Of a stretch of 64,000 bases of DNA, positions 27,119 to 36,961 are shown one piece after another. Numbering within the stretch: the stretch's first letter is position 1; each line of letters begins with the position of its first letter. Source of the DNA: Candidatus Tepidiaquacella proteinivora (GTDB taxonomy: Bacteria; Bacteroidota; Ignavibacteria; Tepidaquicellales; Tepidaquicellaceae); the NCBI GenBank assembly GCA_013348845.1, contig CP054675.1, forward strand, positions 620,001 through 684,000, given 5' to 3'. The notes under the pieces are model-generated. The model had not been told where the DNA came from and did not search any database. It saw only the letters and a program-made list of their open reading frames with translations. The position numbers were made by a program, and so were the translations under genes.

Positions 27119-27583
27119 ATGAAGGATATTCCTAATCATCCGTTATATTTTGCTAATGAAAATGGGCGGATTTACCGACAAAAGGGTAAATTATACAGAC
27201 AACTGACACAAATAATACAGCCATACGGTAAATATTTATCCGTATATATAATAGATGAAAAAGGTGAAAAAACTTTAAAGCAGGTGCATAAACTAATTGC
27301 ATCAGCATTTTACAATATAGTTCCTGAAGACTATGAAATAACTCATATTGACGGTAATTTATTAAACAATAAACCATCAAATTTAAGGATGGTAAAAATT
27401 AAAGCTATTAATACAGGAAATGATGATATTGATCGGAAAACAATAATAGAAGAGTATGAAAAAGAATTATTGATAAAGATAAACTATAATAGAAATCACC
27501 CATTGTGGGAAAGATATAATAAAATAAAGAAGACTAATAAATACAAAAATATTTACAACTGGTTATATGTTCACTTAAGGTGA
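27119..27583 (+). CDS. HNH endonuclease-like protein (NUMOD4/HNH type)
   Basis: Of 154 residues, the N-terminus IPNHPLYFANENGRIYR resembles the NUMOD4 motif of homing-type endonucleases. The core VHKLIASAF...ITHIDGNLLNNKPSNLRMV is the beta-beta-alpha HNH motif with His, His and Asn in place. The C-terminal third is Lys/Asn/Tyr rich and unlike known DNA-binding repeats. It could be a homing or phage-packaging-associated endonuclease. It follows the annealing-type gene by 9 bases and is convergent with htrA, with 6 bases between stops. Confidence 0.78.
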   Translation: MKDIPNHPLYFANENGRIYRQKGKLYRQLTQIIQPYGKYLSVYIIDEKGEKTLKQVHKLIASAFYNIVPEDYEITHIDGNLLNNKPSNLRMVKIKAINTGNDDIDRKTIIEEYEKELLIKINYNRNHPLWERYNKIKKTNKYKNIYNWLYVHLR

Positions 27584-27589
27584 ATTATA

Positions 27590-28762
27590 TTACTCCAGTT
27601 TAAGGTCAATTTTTTTCTCGCTGCCGTTTCTTATTATTGTTAAGACAAGTACATCGCCTTTTTTAGAATCATTAACAGCGAAAATTAAATCTCTTTCTTC
27701 TCTTATTGGTTCTCCATTTGCTTCAATTATTATATCTTCCGGTTGTAGACCAGCTTTATCTGCACTGCCACCTCTATAAACCTGTGTAACAATAACACCT
27801 GTTTTTGTTTTTAAATTATAATACCTTGCAATTTGTTCATCAACGCCCTGAATTCTAAACCCCGGATTAAAACTGCGATCAATTTTACCATACTTTTTTA
27901 ATTCTTCCATTATCTTAATAACACGATTAATAGAGATAGCAAACCCGACACCGATACTTCCGGAGCTATATGAGCTACCAGTAAAAATAATAGTATTGAT
28001 TCCAATAACTTCACCATTAGCATTTATCAATGGTCCACCAGAATTACCAGAGTTAATTGAAGCATCGGTCTGAACCATATCCTTATAAACCCTCTTATTG
28101 TCAGCAGAGACTTTCATATTGGTTGCGCTGACCACTCCAACAGTAACTGTAGGTTTATCATTTATTTCAAATAATCCAAAAGGATTTCCTAAAGCTATAA
28201 CCCACTCCCCTATTATTAATTCATCAGAATTACCGAACTTTACATAAGGTAAACCTTTTTTATCAATTTTTAAAAGCGCTATATCACTTACCGGATCTGT
28301 ACCAATAAGTTGTGCATCAAGTCTCTCCCCTGTCGTAAGAGAAACAGAAATTTTGGTAGCATTACCTACAACATGGTCATTCGTCAGAATATAACCATCA
28401 TCAGAAATAATAAATCCGGAACCGAGCCCTCTGACTAATTGTTTGCGTGAGAATTCTTCACCAAAAAATTGTCTAAAAAACGGGTCATCAAAGAATGGAT
28501 CCCTAAATTCCCTCACCTCTTCAACATTAATACCTACAATAGCGGGTGAAACTTTTTCTATTGCTCTGGTAATTGCATTTTTCCTATCATCATTTATCTG
28601 CTCAGTTTGCTGAAAGGTGGATAATTTTACATTCGGGTCTGGTTTATTATAAAAAATATTGTCATATAGTAATTTACCAAGAATAACCCCAATAGCACTA
28701 AGAATTAAAATTGCTATTAGAATAACTCCACGCTGGCTGATTCGTCTTATTGTTAATTCCAT
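27590..28762 (-). CDS. HtrA/DegQ-family periplasmic serine protease
   Basis: This 390-residue protease has an N-terminal membrane anchor (about 13-32), a trypsin-like domain with triad His130 (LTNDHVV), Asp160 (SDIALLKI) and Ser241 (NSGNSGGPL), and one PDZ domain (about 295-385, GVIVTQVYRGGSADKAGL). One PDZ and an anchor make it DegS/HhoA-like in layout rather than DegP-like. It degrades or senses misfolded envelope proteins. Its first 65 bases overlap the 3' end of the transketolase subunit gene in another frame. The start is kept because the membrane anchor needs it. Confidence 0.93.
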   Translation of the reverse strand: MELTIRRISQRGVILIAILILSAIGVILGKLLYDNIFYNKPDPNVKLSTFQQTEQINDDRKNAITRAIEKVSPAIVGINVEEVREFRDPFFDDPFFRQFFGEEFSRKQLVRGLGSGFIISDDGYILTNDHVVGNATKISVSLTTGERLDAQLIGTDPVSDIALLKIDKKGLPYVKFGNSDELIIGEWVIALGNPFGLFEINDKPTVTVGVVSATNMKVSADNKRVYKDMVQTDASINSGNSGGPLINANGEVIGINTIIFTGSSYSSGSIGVGFAISINRVIKIMEELKKYGKIDRSFNPGFRIQGVDEQIARYYNLKTKTGVIVTQVYRGGSADKAGLQPEDIIIEANGEPIREERDLIFAVNDSKKGDVLVLTIIRNGSEKKIDLKLE

Positions 28763-29717
28763 TTTTATTTATATTTTTTTTAACTTTCTCGACAATCGCT
28801 TTAAAATCAATTTTGTATTTAGCCATTAATTCCATCATAGTTCCACTTTCACCAAAAGTATCTTCTACAGCGATGTAATCAACTTTAACGGGGTAATTTT
28901 GCACAACACATTCAGAAACCGCAGAAAATAAACCATTGTGTTTTTGATGGTCTTCACAAGTTACGATATATCCAGTTTCTTTTGCACACTTTATTATCAT
29001 CTCCGTATCCAGTGGTTTAATAGTATGCATATTTACAACGCGAGCATTAATACCAAATTTTTTTAATTCTGCAGAGGCTTTCAGCGCTTCCCAAACCAAT
29101 AAACCACTTGCAATGAGAGTAACATCATCACCATCAACCAGAATATCTGCTTTACCAATCCTGAATTCAGCATTTTTATCTGTAAAATTCGGGGTTTTAT
29201 CTCTGTAGAATCTAACATACACAGGACCTTTCATTTCCAATGCCGCAATTATTGCTTTGTAAGTCTGATTATAATCACACGGAGTTATAACAGTCATATT
29301 CGGTAATCCTCTCATTAAGCCAACATCTTCAAGAGACTGATGTGTAGCTCCATCTGGACCAACAGAAATACCACAATGTGAAGCACAAATTTTAACATTC
29401 ATTTCACTATAAGCGATAGATTGTCTAATCTGATCATAGGGTCTTCCTGTAGCAAATTCACCATAAGTAGAAGCAATAGGAATTTTGCCTGTAAGTGCTA
29501 AACCCGCAGCTGTACCCATCATATCCTGTTCTGCAATACCAACAGAGAAAAATCTATCAGGATAATTATCTCTGAATTTATCTGTTTTAACAGAACCACT
29601 AACATCACCACCTAAAACAACAATTTTTTTATTAAATTTACCCATTTCAACAATAGCATCGGAAAATGCTTGTCTTGTTTCTTTTAATTCCGGATTTTCA
29701 AAGTTTAAGTTTATCAT
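28698..29717 (-). CDS. transketolase, C-terminal subunit
   Basis: The 339 residues match the C-terminal half of split transketolases: the Pyr domain (KKIVVLGGDVSGSVKTDKF, FFSVGIAEQDMMGTAAGLAL, Glu of IAEQDM being the cofactor-activating residue) and the transketolase C-terminal domain (ADILVDGDDVTLIASG, VSECVVQNYPVKVDYIAVED). The N-terminal, TPP-binding subunit is normally encoded just upstream but is absent here; a divergent regulator occupies that place. The last 20 or so residues (INNKTNQPAWSYSN...) extend into htrA and look like accidental read-on sequence. Confidence 0.88.
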   Translation of the reverse strand: MINLNFENPELKETRQAFSDAIVEMGKFNKKIVVLGGDVSGSVKTDKFRDNYPDRFFSVGIAEQDMMGTAAGLALTGKIPIASTYGEFATGRPYDQIRQSIAYSEMNVKICASHCGISVGPDGATHQSLEDVGLMRGLPNMTVITPCDYNQTYKAIIAALEMKGPVYVRFYRDKTPNFTDKNAEFRIGKADILVDGDDVTLIASGLLVWEALKASAELKKFGINARVVNMHTIKPLDTEMIIKCAKETGYIVTCEDHQKHNGLFSAVSECVVQNYPVKVDYIAVEDTFGESGTMMELMAKYKIDFKAIVEKVKKNINKNGINNKTNQPAWSYSNSNFNS

Positions 29718-29787
29718 ACAAAAATAATTTTATTATTTTTAGATTTCAAATGATTTAATAATATAAACAAAAATTTATTGATAAAAG

Positions 29788-29822
29788 TCTCAAGAATTAA
29801 ATATTATCTATTAATTTTGAGA
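29788..29822. promoter_or_regulatory. inverted repeat upstream of the sensor operon
   Basis: TCTCAAGAATTAA (29788-29800) and TTAATTTTGAGA (29811-29822) form an inverted repeat with one unpaired base and a 10-base loop, 28 bases before the start codon at 29851. The second arm contains TAATTTTG, which fits the -7 box of this group, so the repeat may be an operator over the promoter. Confidence 0.4.
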
Positions 29823-29850
29823 ATGTTTATTTAATTTTAAATAAAAACAT

Positions 29851-30978
29851 ATGTCATACTCAAATCAACATAATCAACTGGTTTTAATAGTAGATGATTT
29901 GCAGCAGAATTTAGAAATTTTAGGAAATATCTTATCGAGCCTCAAAGTTAAAATTGCAGTTGCGATGAATGGTAAACAAGCAATAAATACAACATTTAAA
30001 AAGAAGCCGGATTTGATATTATTAGACATCTCAATGCCAGAGATGGATGGATTTGAAGTATGCATGAAAATTAAAGAAAATCCGGATACAAAAGATATAC
30101 CAATAATATTTCTGACAGCGAAAACAGAAACGGAAGATATTGTGAAAGGATTTGACCTTGGAGCTGTTGATTATATAACAAAACCATTCAAAGCACAGGA
30201 ATTGCTCGCAAGAGTAAAGACACATCTTGATTTAAAAAGGTCAAGAGATTTAATTAATAAACAAATTTCAGAATTAGAAAAATTAAATGAAAATAAAGAT
30301 AAATTCATATCTTTAATTTCACATGATTTACGAGGACCATTTACCGGATTTTTAGGATTAACAAAATTTTTAGATGAAAATTTAGATAGTTTTAGTCAGG
30401 ATGAAATAAAAGAAATTGCCAGAGAATTACATAATTCACTATTTCGGCAATATCAACTATTAGAAAATTTACTTGAATGGTCGAAAATCCAAATCGGAAG
30501 TTTTAAAATAAATAAACAAAAAATAAATGTCGCGGAGATAGTAAATAATAAAATTGAACTGTTCCAGATATCAGCAAAAAGTAAAAAAATTGAATTGATT
30601 TCCTATATCAATGGAAATACATACATATATGCTGATAAAATAATGATAAGTTCGGTTATTCATAACCTGATATCCAATGCAATAAAATATTCAAAAAGCG
30701 GTGGCAAAGTAATAATAAACAGTACCAGTAAAGACAACTATGTTGAAATATCCATATCAGACAATGGTGTTGGCATTAGTGAAGAAAAATTAGAAAAGTT
30801 GTTTCATTCAGAAAGCAGTTTTACTACACCAGGTACTAATAATGAAATTGGTTCAGGATTAGGATTATTAATTACAAAAGAACTTGTAGAAATGAATGAT
30901 GGTAAAATAACAGTTGAAAGCAAAGAGAATATCGGAACAACTTTTTATATTCTAATTCCATCTGAAGAAAACAAATGA
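29851..30978 (+). CDS. receiver-histidine kinase protein (REC-HisKA-HATPase)
   Basis: In 375 residues, an N-terminal receiver domain has phospho-acceptor Asp59 (LILLDISMP) and the KPF Lys near 113. A HisKA domain with His158 (LISHDLRGP) and a complete ATPase domain (NLISNAIKYSKSGG, DNGVGI, GSGLGLLITKEL) follow. There is no membrane segment, so it is cytoplasmic and takes its input through the receiver. It is the first of three tandem signalling genes (gap of 4 bases to the next) and the only one of the three with an intact kinase core. Confidence 0.92.
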   Translation: MSYSNQHNQLVLIVDDLQQNLEILGNILSSLKVKIAVAMNGKQAINTTFKKKPDLILLDISMPEMDGFEVCMKIKENPDTKDIPIIFLTAKTETEDIVKGFDLGAVDYITKPFKAQELLARVKTHLDLKRSRDLINKQISELEKLNENKDKFISLISHDLRGPFTGFLGLTKFLDENLDSFSQDEIKEIARELHNSLFRQYQLLENLLEWSKIQIGSFKINKQKINVAEIVNNKIELFQISAKSKKIELISYINGNTYIYADKIMISSVIHNLISNAIKYSKSGGKVIINSTSKDNYVEISISDNGVGISEEKLEKLFHSESSFTTPGTNNEIGSGLGLLITKELVEMNDGKITVESKENIGTTFYILIPSEENK

Positions 30979-30982
30979 AATT

Positions 30983-33964
30983 ATGAATAAAAAAGAATTA
31001 CAAAATAAAATATTAATAGTTGAAGATGATACGACATTAAGAGAAAACATATCTGACTTTTTAATCACAGAAGGATTTTTAACAGATTATGCGGTAGATG
31101 GTGTTGAAGGGCTGGAAAAGATAAGGAAATTTTTGCCAGACCTTGTATTATGTGATATAGCGTTACCAAAAATGAATGGTTTTGAACTATTACAAACAAT
31201 CCGAAATGATGAATTACTAAATGATATTCCATTTATATTTTTAACAGCGATGACCGGGATAGATGATTTTAAAACGGGTATGAAACTTGGAGCAGAGGAT
31301 TATATTACTAAACCATTTGACTTTGATAAACTTATAACAACAATTAAGACAAGGATTAAGAAACAAACAGAATATAAAACATCAACAGAGAAAAAGTATC
31401 GTTCCTTAATTGAGAACTCACTAACCGGTGTATTCATTCTGCAATCCGGGAAAATTATATATTCAAATCCAAAATTCAGAGATATATTTCAACTTGAATC
31501 AGATGAGAATTTAGAAATTAAAGATATAATACATAAAGATTCTTTACTGACCCTTAACAATTATATTGTTGACTGCCTGAAAAATAAAATAGATGATTTC
31601 AATTTTGAGTTGAAAGCGTTACAAAAAGATGGGAATGAAATATTTATTCAGATATACGGTGGAAGAAGTAAATATGAAAACAGACCTGCAATACTGTGTA
31701 ATGTACTTGATATAACTGCCCGAAAAGTTGCAGAAGAAAGGATAAAAAAAAGTGAGAAAAGATACAGAGAATTACTAAATACAGTACCCGCAGGAATAAT
31801 AGAGCTTGATAAGTACGGGAACATTCAATATGTAAATTTCGAATTCCTGAACATAACGGAATATAGACTAACTGAAATACTGAAAAAAAATATACTTGAA
31901 ATAATACCACGAAATGCAGTTTATTATGAAACAAAAAAAATATTAGATAATATTTTTATAAAAGAAATTGAGGCAACCCCTCTATACCTTGAGATAATAA
32001 GAAAAAACAGAAATCTCAGAAAATTAGAAGCAAGATGGGATTATATAAAAGATTTTGAAGGCAAAATAACAGGATTGATTGTAGCCTTAATTGATGTTAC
32101 GGAAAGGGAAAAAAGTAGAGCTGAATTAATAAAAAGTGAAGAAAGATTCCGTACCTTAATGAATATATCTTCCGAATTTATATGGGAAATAAACGAAGAT
32201 GGGATATATAGTTTTGTGAGTGAAAAAATATTTGATATTTTAAACTATACAAATGAAGAAATTATCGGGATAAATTACCTGGATTTAATTTCACCAAAGG
32301 ACTTAGACAAGGTTCAAAAACATTTAAATAATATTTATAATAATAAATTACCTTTCATAATATTTGAAGCCACATATATCAGTAAAAATTCAGATAATGT
32401 AACACTTCAAAACACTTGCATTCCAATCTATAATGAGAAAGGAAATATAGCCGGTATCAGAGGAGCAAGCAGAAGTATAAAAGATTTAAAAGAGTCTATG
32501 GAAAAATGTTTAATCTTAGATAAATTATTCGGTATTTTGCTTTCTAATACCGATAGCATTGTTTTATTCCATGATGATACTGAATTAATAAATTTATCAT
32601 TAGAAGGAAAATCTTTTCTTGGATATCCAGCTACTAATTTTAAAGAAAAAAATAAATTTTTATACACAATAATTCATCCTGAAGATAAGAAAAATGTTGT
32701 AACTAAATTAGAAGATTGGGGAACCTCATCTGATAACACTTTAAAACAAATATATAGATGTAAAACTTCATCAGGGAAATACCACTTAATTGAAGATATA
32801 AGAAGCAAGATTGTAATAGATAATAAATTCAAAATGACAGCAGTTATCTTAAAAGATGTAACAGAAAAATCAATATCAGAAGAAGAAATAATAATACAAA
32901 ATATACCATACGGTATATTACTAACAGATAATAAAGGGAATATATTATTCGCGAATTCAAAAGCTCTCAGTGTTTTAGGTTTATCTGTTAACGAAATAAC
33001 AGGTAAAAATTATTTCGATATTTTATTCAGCACCGATATATTGAATATATCTGAAATCCATAATGACCTAAAAGAAAAAAGATATTGGAAATCAAAATCG
33101 AAAATAAAAATAAGAAATGTTTCTGAACAAAGTTATGAAGTGTGCATTTATGGTGTTAAGAGTAATGAGAGTTTATTGAATAATCAAATTATCATTTTCT
33201 TTGAATCAGATGGCTCAACAAATAAAGAATATATAAACGAACTTAAAAATAAACTTGAAAATTATATAAAATACGAATCTAAATTTATTTCAAAACTCAA
33301 CCATGACATAAGATCACCCGTCAATACAATAATCGGATACACTGAGCTGTTGAGGGGAAAAAACCGGATAAAAGAAAACGATGTATTCATTAATAAAATC
33401 TTAAACTCAGCTTTTGGTATTGCGGATAGACTTGACAAATTTCTGAAGTTAATACAATTAAAAACATTAGATGAAAATACCAAACTTGAGAAAGTCGATT
33501 TAATTGAAACAATGGCAAGAAATATTGAAGAATTTAAAGATCAACTTTCAAAAAATAAAATAACAGTAAAAACCATAAAAAAAGCGGAGAGTATATTTAT
33601 TAATGCAAATAAGACATTAATAAATCAATTGTTTTATACATTATTCTTGAATCTTCTGGAACACTTCAATGTGGGAGAAATTATAATAAACATAGAAAGA
33701 AACAGCAATAATGATAATCAAATTGCTATAGTAAGAATAACAACTACAGGTATTCAATTAAGTAATACATTAAACAACTTAACAAAAATTAAACATTCAA
33801 AAGAAGATATTAATGAATTAATCGATAATGATAAATCAGAACTTGATTTTATATTAATAGATAGAATTGCAAAAATTCACAATGCTACCTTCAATATCGA
33901 ATATCTGAATAATGAATACATTAATTTAACATTTGTCTTTCCGACTGTTAGCTCATCAAATTAA
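30983..33964 (+). CDS. receiver-multi-PAS protein with degenerate histidine kinase core
   Basis: The 993 residues start with a receiver (Asp58 in LVLCDIALP). About five PAS domains follow (roughly 130-245, 250-370, 375-500, 510-630, 630-740). A HisKA-like helix has His774 (LNHDIRSP). The ATPase-like end is eroded: the N box reads LFLNLLEHF, the DxGxG box is replaced by RITTTGIQL, and no GxGLG loop is seen. It may receive phosphate but probably cannot bind ATP well. There is no membrane segment. It is 3 bases from the next signalling gene. Confidence 0.88.
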   Translation: MNKKELQNKILIVEDDTTLRENISDFLITEGFLTDYAVDGVEGLEKIRKFLPDLVLCDIALPKMNGFELLQTIRNDELLNDIPFIFLTAMTGIDDFKTGMKLGAEDYITKPFDFDKLITTIKTRIKKQTEYKTSTEKKYRSLIENSLTGVFILQSGKIIYSNPKFRDIFQLESDENLEIKDIIHKDSLLTLNNYIVDCLKNKIDDFNFELKALQKDGNEIFIQIYGGRSKYENRPAILCNVLDITARKVAEERIKKSEKRYRELLNTVPAGIIELDKYGNIQYVNFEFLNITEYRLTEILKKNILEIIPRNAVYYETKKILDNIFIKEIEATPLYLEIIRKNRNLRKLEARWDYIKDFEGKITGLIVALIDVTEREKSRAELIKSEERFRTLMNISSEFIWEINEDGIYSFVSEKIFDILNYTNEEIIGINYLDLISPKDLDKVQKHLNNIYNNKLPFIIFEATYISKNSDNVTLQNTCIPIYNEKGNIAGIRGASRSIKDLKESMEKCLILDKLFGILLSNTDSIVLFHDDTELINLSLEGKSFLGYPATNFKEKNKFLYTIIHPEDKKNVVTKLEDWGTSSDNTLKQIYRCKTSSGKYHLIEDIRSKIVIDNKFKMTAVILKDVTEKSISEEEIIIQNIPYGILLTDNKGNILFANSKALSVLGLSVNEITGKNYFDILFSTDILNISEIHNDLKEKRYWKSKSKIKIRNVSEQSYEVCIYGVKSNESLLNNQIIIFFESDGSTNKEYINELKNKLENYIKYESKFISKLNHDIRSPVNTIIGYTELLRGKNRIKENDVFINKILNSAFGIADRLDKFLKLIQLKTLDENTKLEKVDLIETMARNIEEFKDQLSKNKITVKTIKKAESIFINANKTLINQLFYTLFLNLLEHFNVGEIIINIERNSNNDNQIAIVRITTTGIQLSNTLNNLTKIKHSKEDINELIDNDKSELDFILIDRIAKIHNATFNIEYLNNEYINLTFVFPTVSSSN

Positions 33965-33967
33965 TTA

Positions 33968-36961
33968 ATGGACTACAACAATTTTAAAAAAATAGAATTA
34001 ATAGAACTTGTCAGAGGATTAAAAAAAGAAATCCAAAGCTTAAAAGAAAAATTAATAATAGAGAATTTTTTGAGCAACAACTACCCATATTCCTATATTA
34101 AATTTGATAAAAATGGATTCATAAAATATAGCAACAACTGTTTTATTTTTGACAATAATCTAAATTGTTTAAGATATAAATCACTAAAGGAATTAAAAAC
34201 AACAGATAATAAAACCCTCGCAGACTATTTTAATATCTGGATAAATAAAGGAATTAATTCACATTCCATTAATTTAAAATATAATAATTCAAATGAAATT
34301 TCATATAAATGTTCTTTCATAAAATTAGATAATACTAATTATATTTGCGTGTTTTTGGATATAAGTGAATTAATGAATTTACAAAGAAGTTATGAAATAA
34401 GCGAAAAGAAATTTAAACAATTAAATGATGATTTAAAAATTGGAATATGTATTTTAAACCGTAATTTTCAGATTATTTATGCTAATAAGAAAATGAAGGA
34501 ATATTTTCCGAATATCATTGAAAATTCTGGTTTGATATGCTATGAGACTTTTAATAAACCAGCAAGAAATGAACCCTGTATATACTGTCCGTGTGTTAAA
34601 ACATTAGAAGATGGTGACATCCACGATACAATTACTGAAACACCATCCGGAAAATCGATCAGATATTTTGCTTTGCAGTCCTCCCCCATTAAAAACAATG
34701 ACAATGAAGTTACATATATTATAGAGTATGTTGAGGATATAACCGATAAAATATCGAATGAGCAGTCATTAAATTTTCAAAATATATTCTTACAGTATTT
34801 AGTTGATTCAATACCTGCCAGTATTTTCTACAAGGATTTAAATCTAAAATATAAAGGCTGTAACAAAACATTTTCTGAATTTTTCAATTTAAAGCCAAAT
34901 GAAATAATAAATAAAACAGCTTATGATTTATACAATAAAGAAACTGCAGAGCGATTTGAGGAACTTGATAAAGAATTACTTAAGACGAAAAAAAATCAGA
35001 TTTTAGAGTATAATCAAAAAAATAATCAAACAGGGAAAGAAGAACATTTTCTACTTCATAAAGCTCCATATTACGATTTAGAAGGCAATCTAAGCGGAAT
35101 AATCGGTGTAATACTAAACATTACCAAATTAAAGGAAGTAGAGCACGAGCTACAAGAAAGTTCTGCTTTCATTAATGAACTCATAGAACAAACAAATTCG
35201 ATAGTTTTAAATCTCGATTTAGATGGTACAATAAAAATTTTTAATAATGCGGCAGAAAAAATAACAGGATATAAACGCGAAGAAGTAATAGGGAAAAACT
35301 GGTTTCATATTTTTGTCTCACCCAAAAAGTATCCGGATGTATTCGGAATTTTTAAGGAATTTATAAATCGAGGAAAAATAACAGAAAACTATATAAATTA
35401 TATACTTACGAAAACCGGAGAGGAAAGATTAATCAAGTGGAAAAATTATCCTTTAAAAAAATATAAAAAAGTAATCGGTGTAATTTCAATAGGAATAGAT
35501 ATAACAGACGAAAGAGGATTAACATTAAATAAATTATTAAATGTATTTGAGATAATTCAACATCCAGTAATTATTACTAACGATAGACTAATAATAGAAT
35601 ATGCAAACTCAGCTTATAAAAATATGACAGGATTTAGTATCGATGACGTAATAGGTAAAAAATACAATGTTTATAAATCAGATAATGTAAACAAAGATAA
35701 ATATCCGGAAATGATAAATGCGATAACTAAGGGTATTGCATGGAGTTGGAAATTTTTTATTGAGAAAAAAGACGGTAATCTATACTACGAAAATTTAATA
35801 ATCACACCGATACATAATTCAAAAGGAAAAATCTCAAATTTTATAATAGAAATTCAAGAGACCAAAGAAGATGATGAAGACTTCAATAACAGACATAATC
35901 TAAAATCAGAAATTGAGATTTTAAGAGTTCTTCAAGACTCAATAAATATTTTACTGAAAAGAGAAATTAAAAAATTATCAGTTAATTTTAAGAACAAAGA
36001 GATAAAACCAACAGCAATTTTTTGTAAACATACATCAGCACAAATTGAATATCTGAATAATTTGCTTTCTACAGCTGAAGAATTATTCAAGAAAAACTAT
36101 ATTGATGAAAGTGAAAGTTCTGAAAAAGTTGATTTATCATTAATTATCGAAGATATTTTAACAAAGGATAAAATAAATCTGAGCGAAGAAAATGTTAAGT
36201 TCACACATCAAAGGTACAGAGAGAAATTTTTCATAAATGCTAATAACGAAATAATTAAATTTGTTTTAGAGAAAATAATTAATGTGATAAACGACCATTC
36301 AGAAAAGGGGTCTATAGAAATTAAATTAGAGAAAATTAAAAATAAATCATTTTCTATAAATGTTTCCGGTAAGTTAAAAAAATCTATTGGAGGCAATATT
36401 ATAACATTAAAAAGTATACTCAGCAATAAAGGAACAATAACATCAGAAAACTTTTCAATAAAAATTATTTTATTAAGCGAGATTCTCAATAGACTAAACA
36501 TTAAACACAAATTTGAGATTATTCATAAAAACAAATTTATGATTAAGATTCATTTCGAGAATTACAAGCTTACTGATAAAAAAGTAATTAAACAAAAGAA
36601 AATTAAGAAAATCTTATTAGCAGAAGATAATATATCCAATGCAGAATTAATTCAAATTTATCTGGCAGATAAATTTCATATTGATTATACTACATCGGTT
36701 AAGGATACCATAGATACTGCAATCAATAATAATTATGATATCTTCATTATTGATATAGACTTGTGCAATGAAAAAGACGGGGTACTAATATTAGAAGAAC
36801 TAAAAAAGAATGAAAAATATGAAAATACTCCCTTTATTGCAGTAACTGGTTTTTCTGATTTTAAAGATAGAGAATATTTATTAGAATGTGGTTTCTCTGA
36901 TTATCTTGCTAAACCATTCAGGAAAGAACAATTAATAAGTTTAATAAAAAAATATATTTAA
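33968..36961 (+). CDS. multi-PAS protein with eroded kinase region and C-terminal receiver
   Basis: The 997 residues start with a short coiled coil and four or five PAS domains. One, near residues 190-215, has a Cys cluster (EPCIYCPCVK) that could bind metal or a redox signal. A helical region at about 650-850 sits where HisKA/HATPase would be but lacks a recognisable H, N or G box. A receiver ends the protein, with Asp929 (IFIIDIDL), Thr in AVTGF and Lys in LAKPF. It looks like a scaffold or phosphate acceptor for the intact kinase at 29851. Its stop abuts the selD start with no gap. Confidence 0.85.
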   Translation: MDYNNFKKIELIELVRGLKKEIQSLKEKLIIENFLSNNYPYSYIKFDKNGFIKYSNNCFIFDNNLNCLRYKSLKELKTTDNKTLADYFNIWINKGINSHSINLKYNNSNEISYKCSFIKLDNTNYICVFLDISELMNLQRSYEISEKKFKQLNDDLKIGICILNRNFQIIYANKKMKEYFPNIIENSGLICYETFNKPARNEPCIYCPCVKTLEDGDIHDTITETPSGKSIRYFALQSSPIKNNDNEVTYIIEYVEDITDKISNEQSLNFQNIFLQYLVDSIPASIFYKDLNLKYKGCNKTFSEFFNLKPNEIINKTAYDLYNKETAERFEELDKELLKTKKNQILEYNQKNNQTGKEEHFLLHKAPYYDLEGNLSGIIGVILNITKLKEVEHELQESSAFINELIEQTNSIVLNLDLDGTIKIFNNAAEKITGYKREEVIGKNWFHIFVSPKKYPDVFGIFKEFINRGKITENYINYILTKTGEERLIKWKNYPLKKYKKVIGVISIGIDITDERGLTLNKLLNVFEIIQHPVIITNDRLIIEYANSAYKNMTGFSIDDVIGKKYNVYKSDNVNKDKYPEMINAITKGIAWSWKFFIEKKDGNLYYENLIITPIHNSKGKISNFIIEIQETKEDDEDFNNRHNLKSEIEILRVLQDSINILLKREIKKLSVNFKNKEIKPTAIFCKHTSAQIEYLNNLLSTAEELFKKNYIDESESSEKVDLSLIIEDILTKDKINLSEENVKFTHQRYREKFFINANNEIIKFVLEKIINVINDHSEKGSIEIKLEKIKNKSFSINVSGKLKKSIGGNIITLKSILSNKGTITSENFSIKIILLSEILNRLNIKHKFEIIHKNKFMIKIHFENYKLTDKKVIKQKKIKKILLAEDNISNAELIQIYLADKFHIDYTTSVKDTIDTAINNNYDIFIIDIDLCNEKDGVLILEELKKNEKYENTPFIAVTGFSDFKDREYLLECGFSDYLAKPFRKEQLISLIKKYI

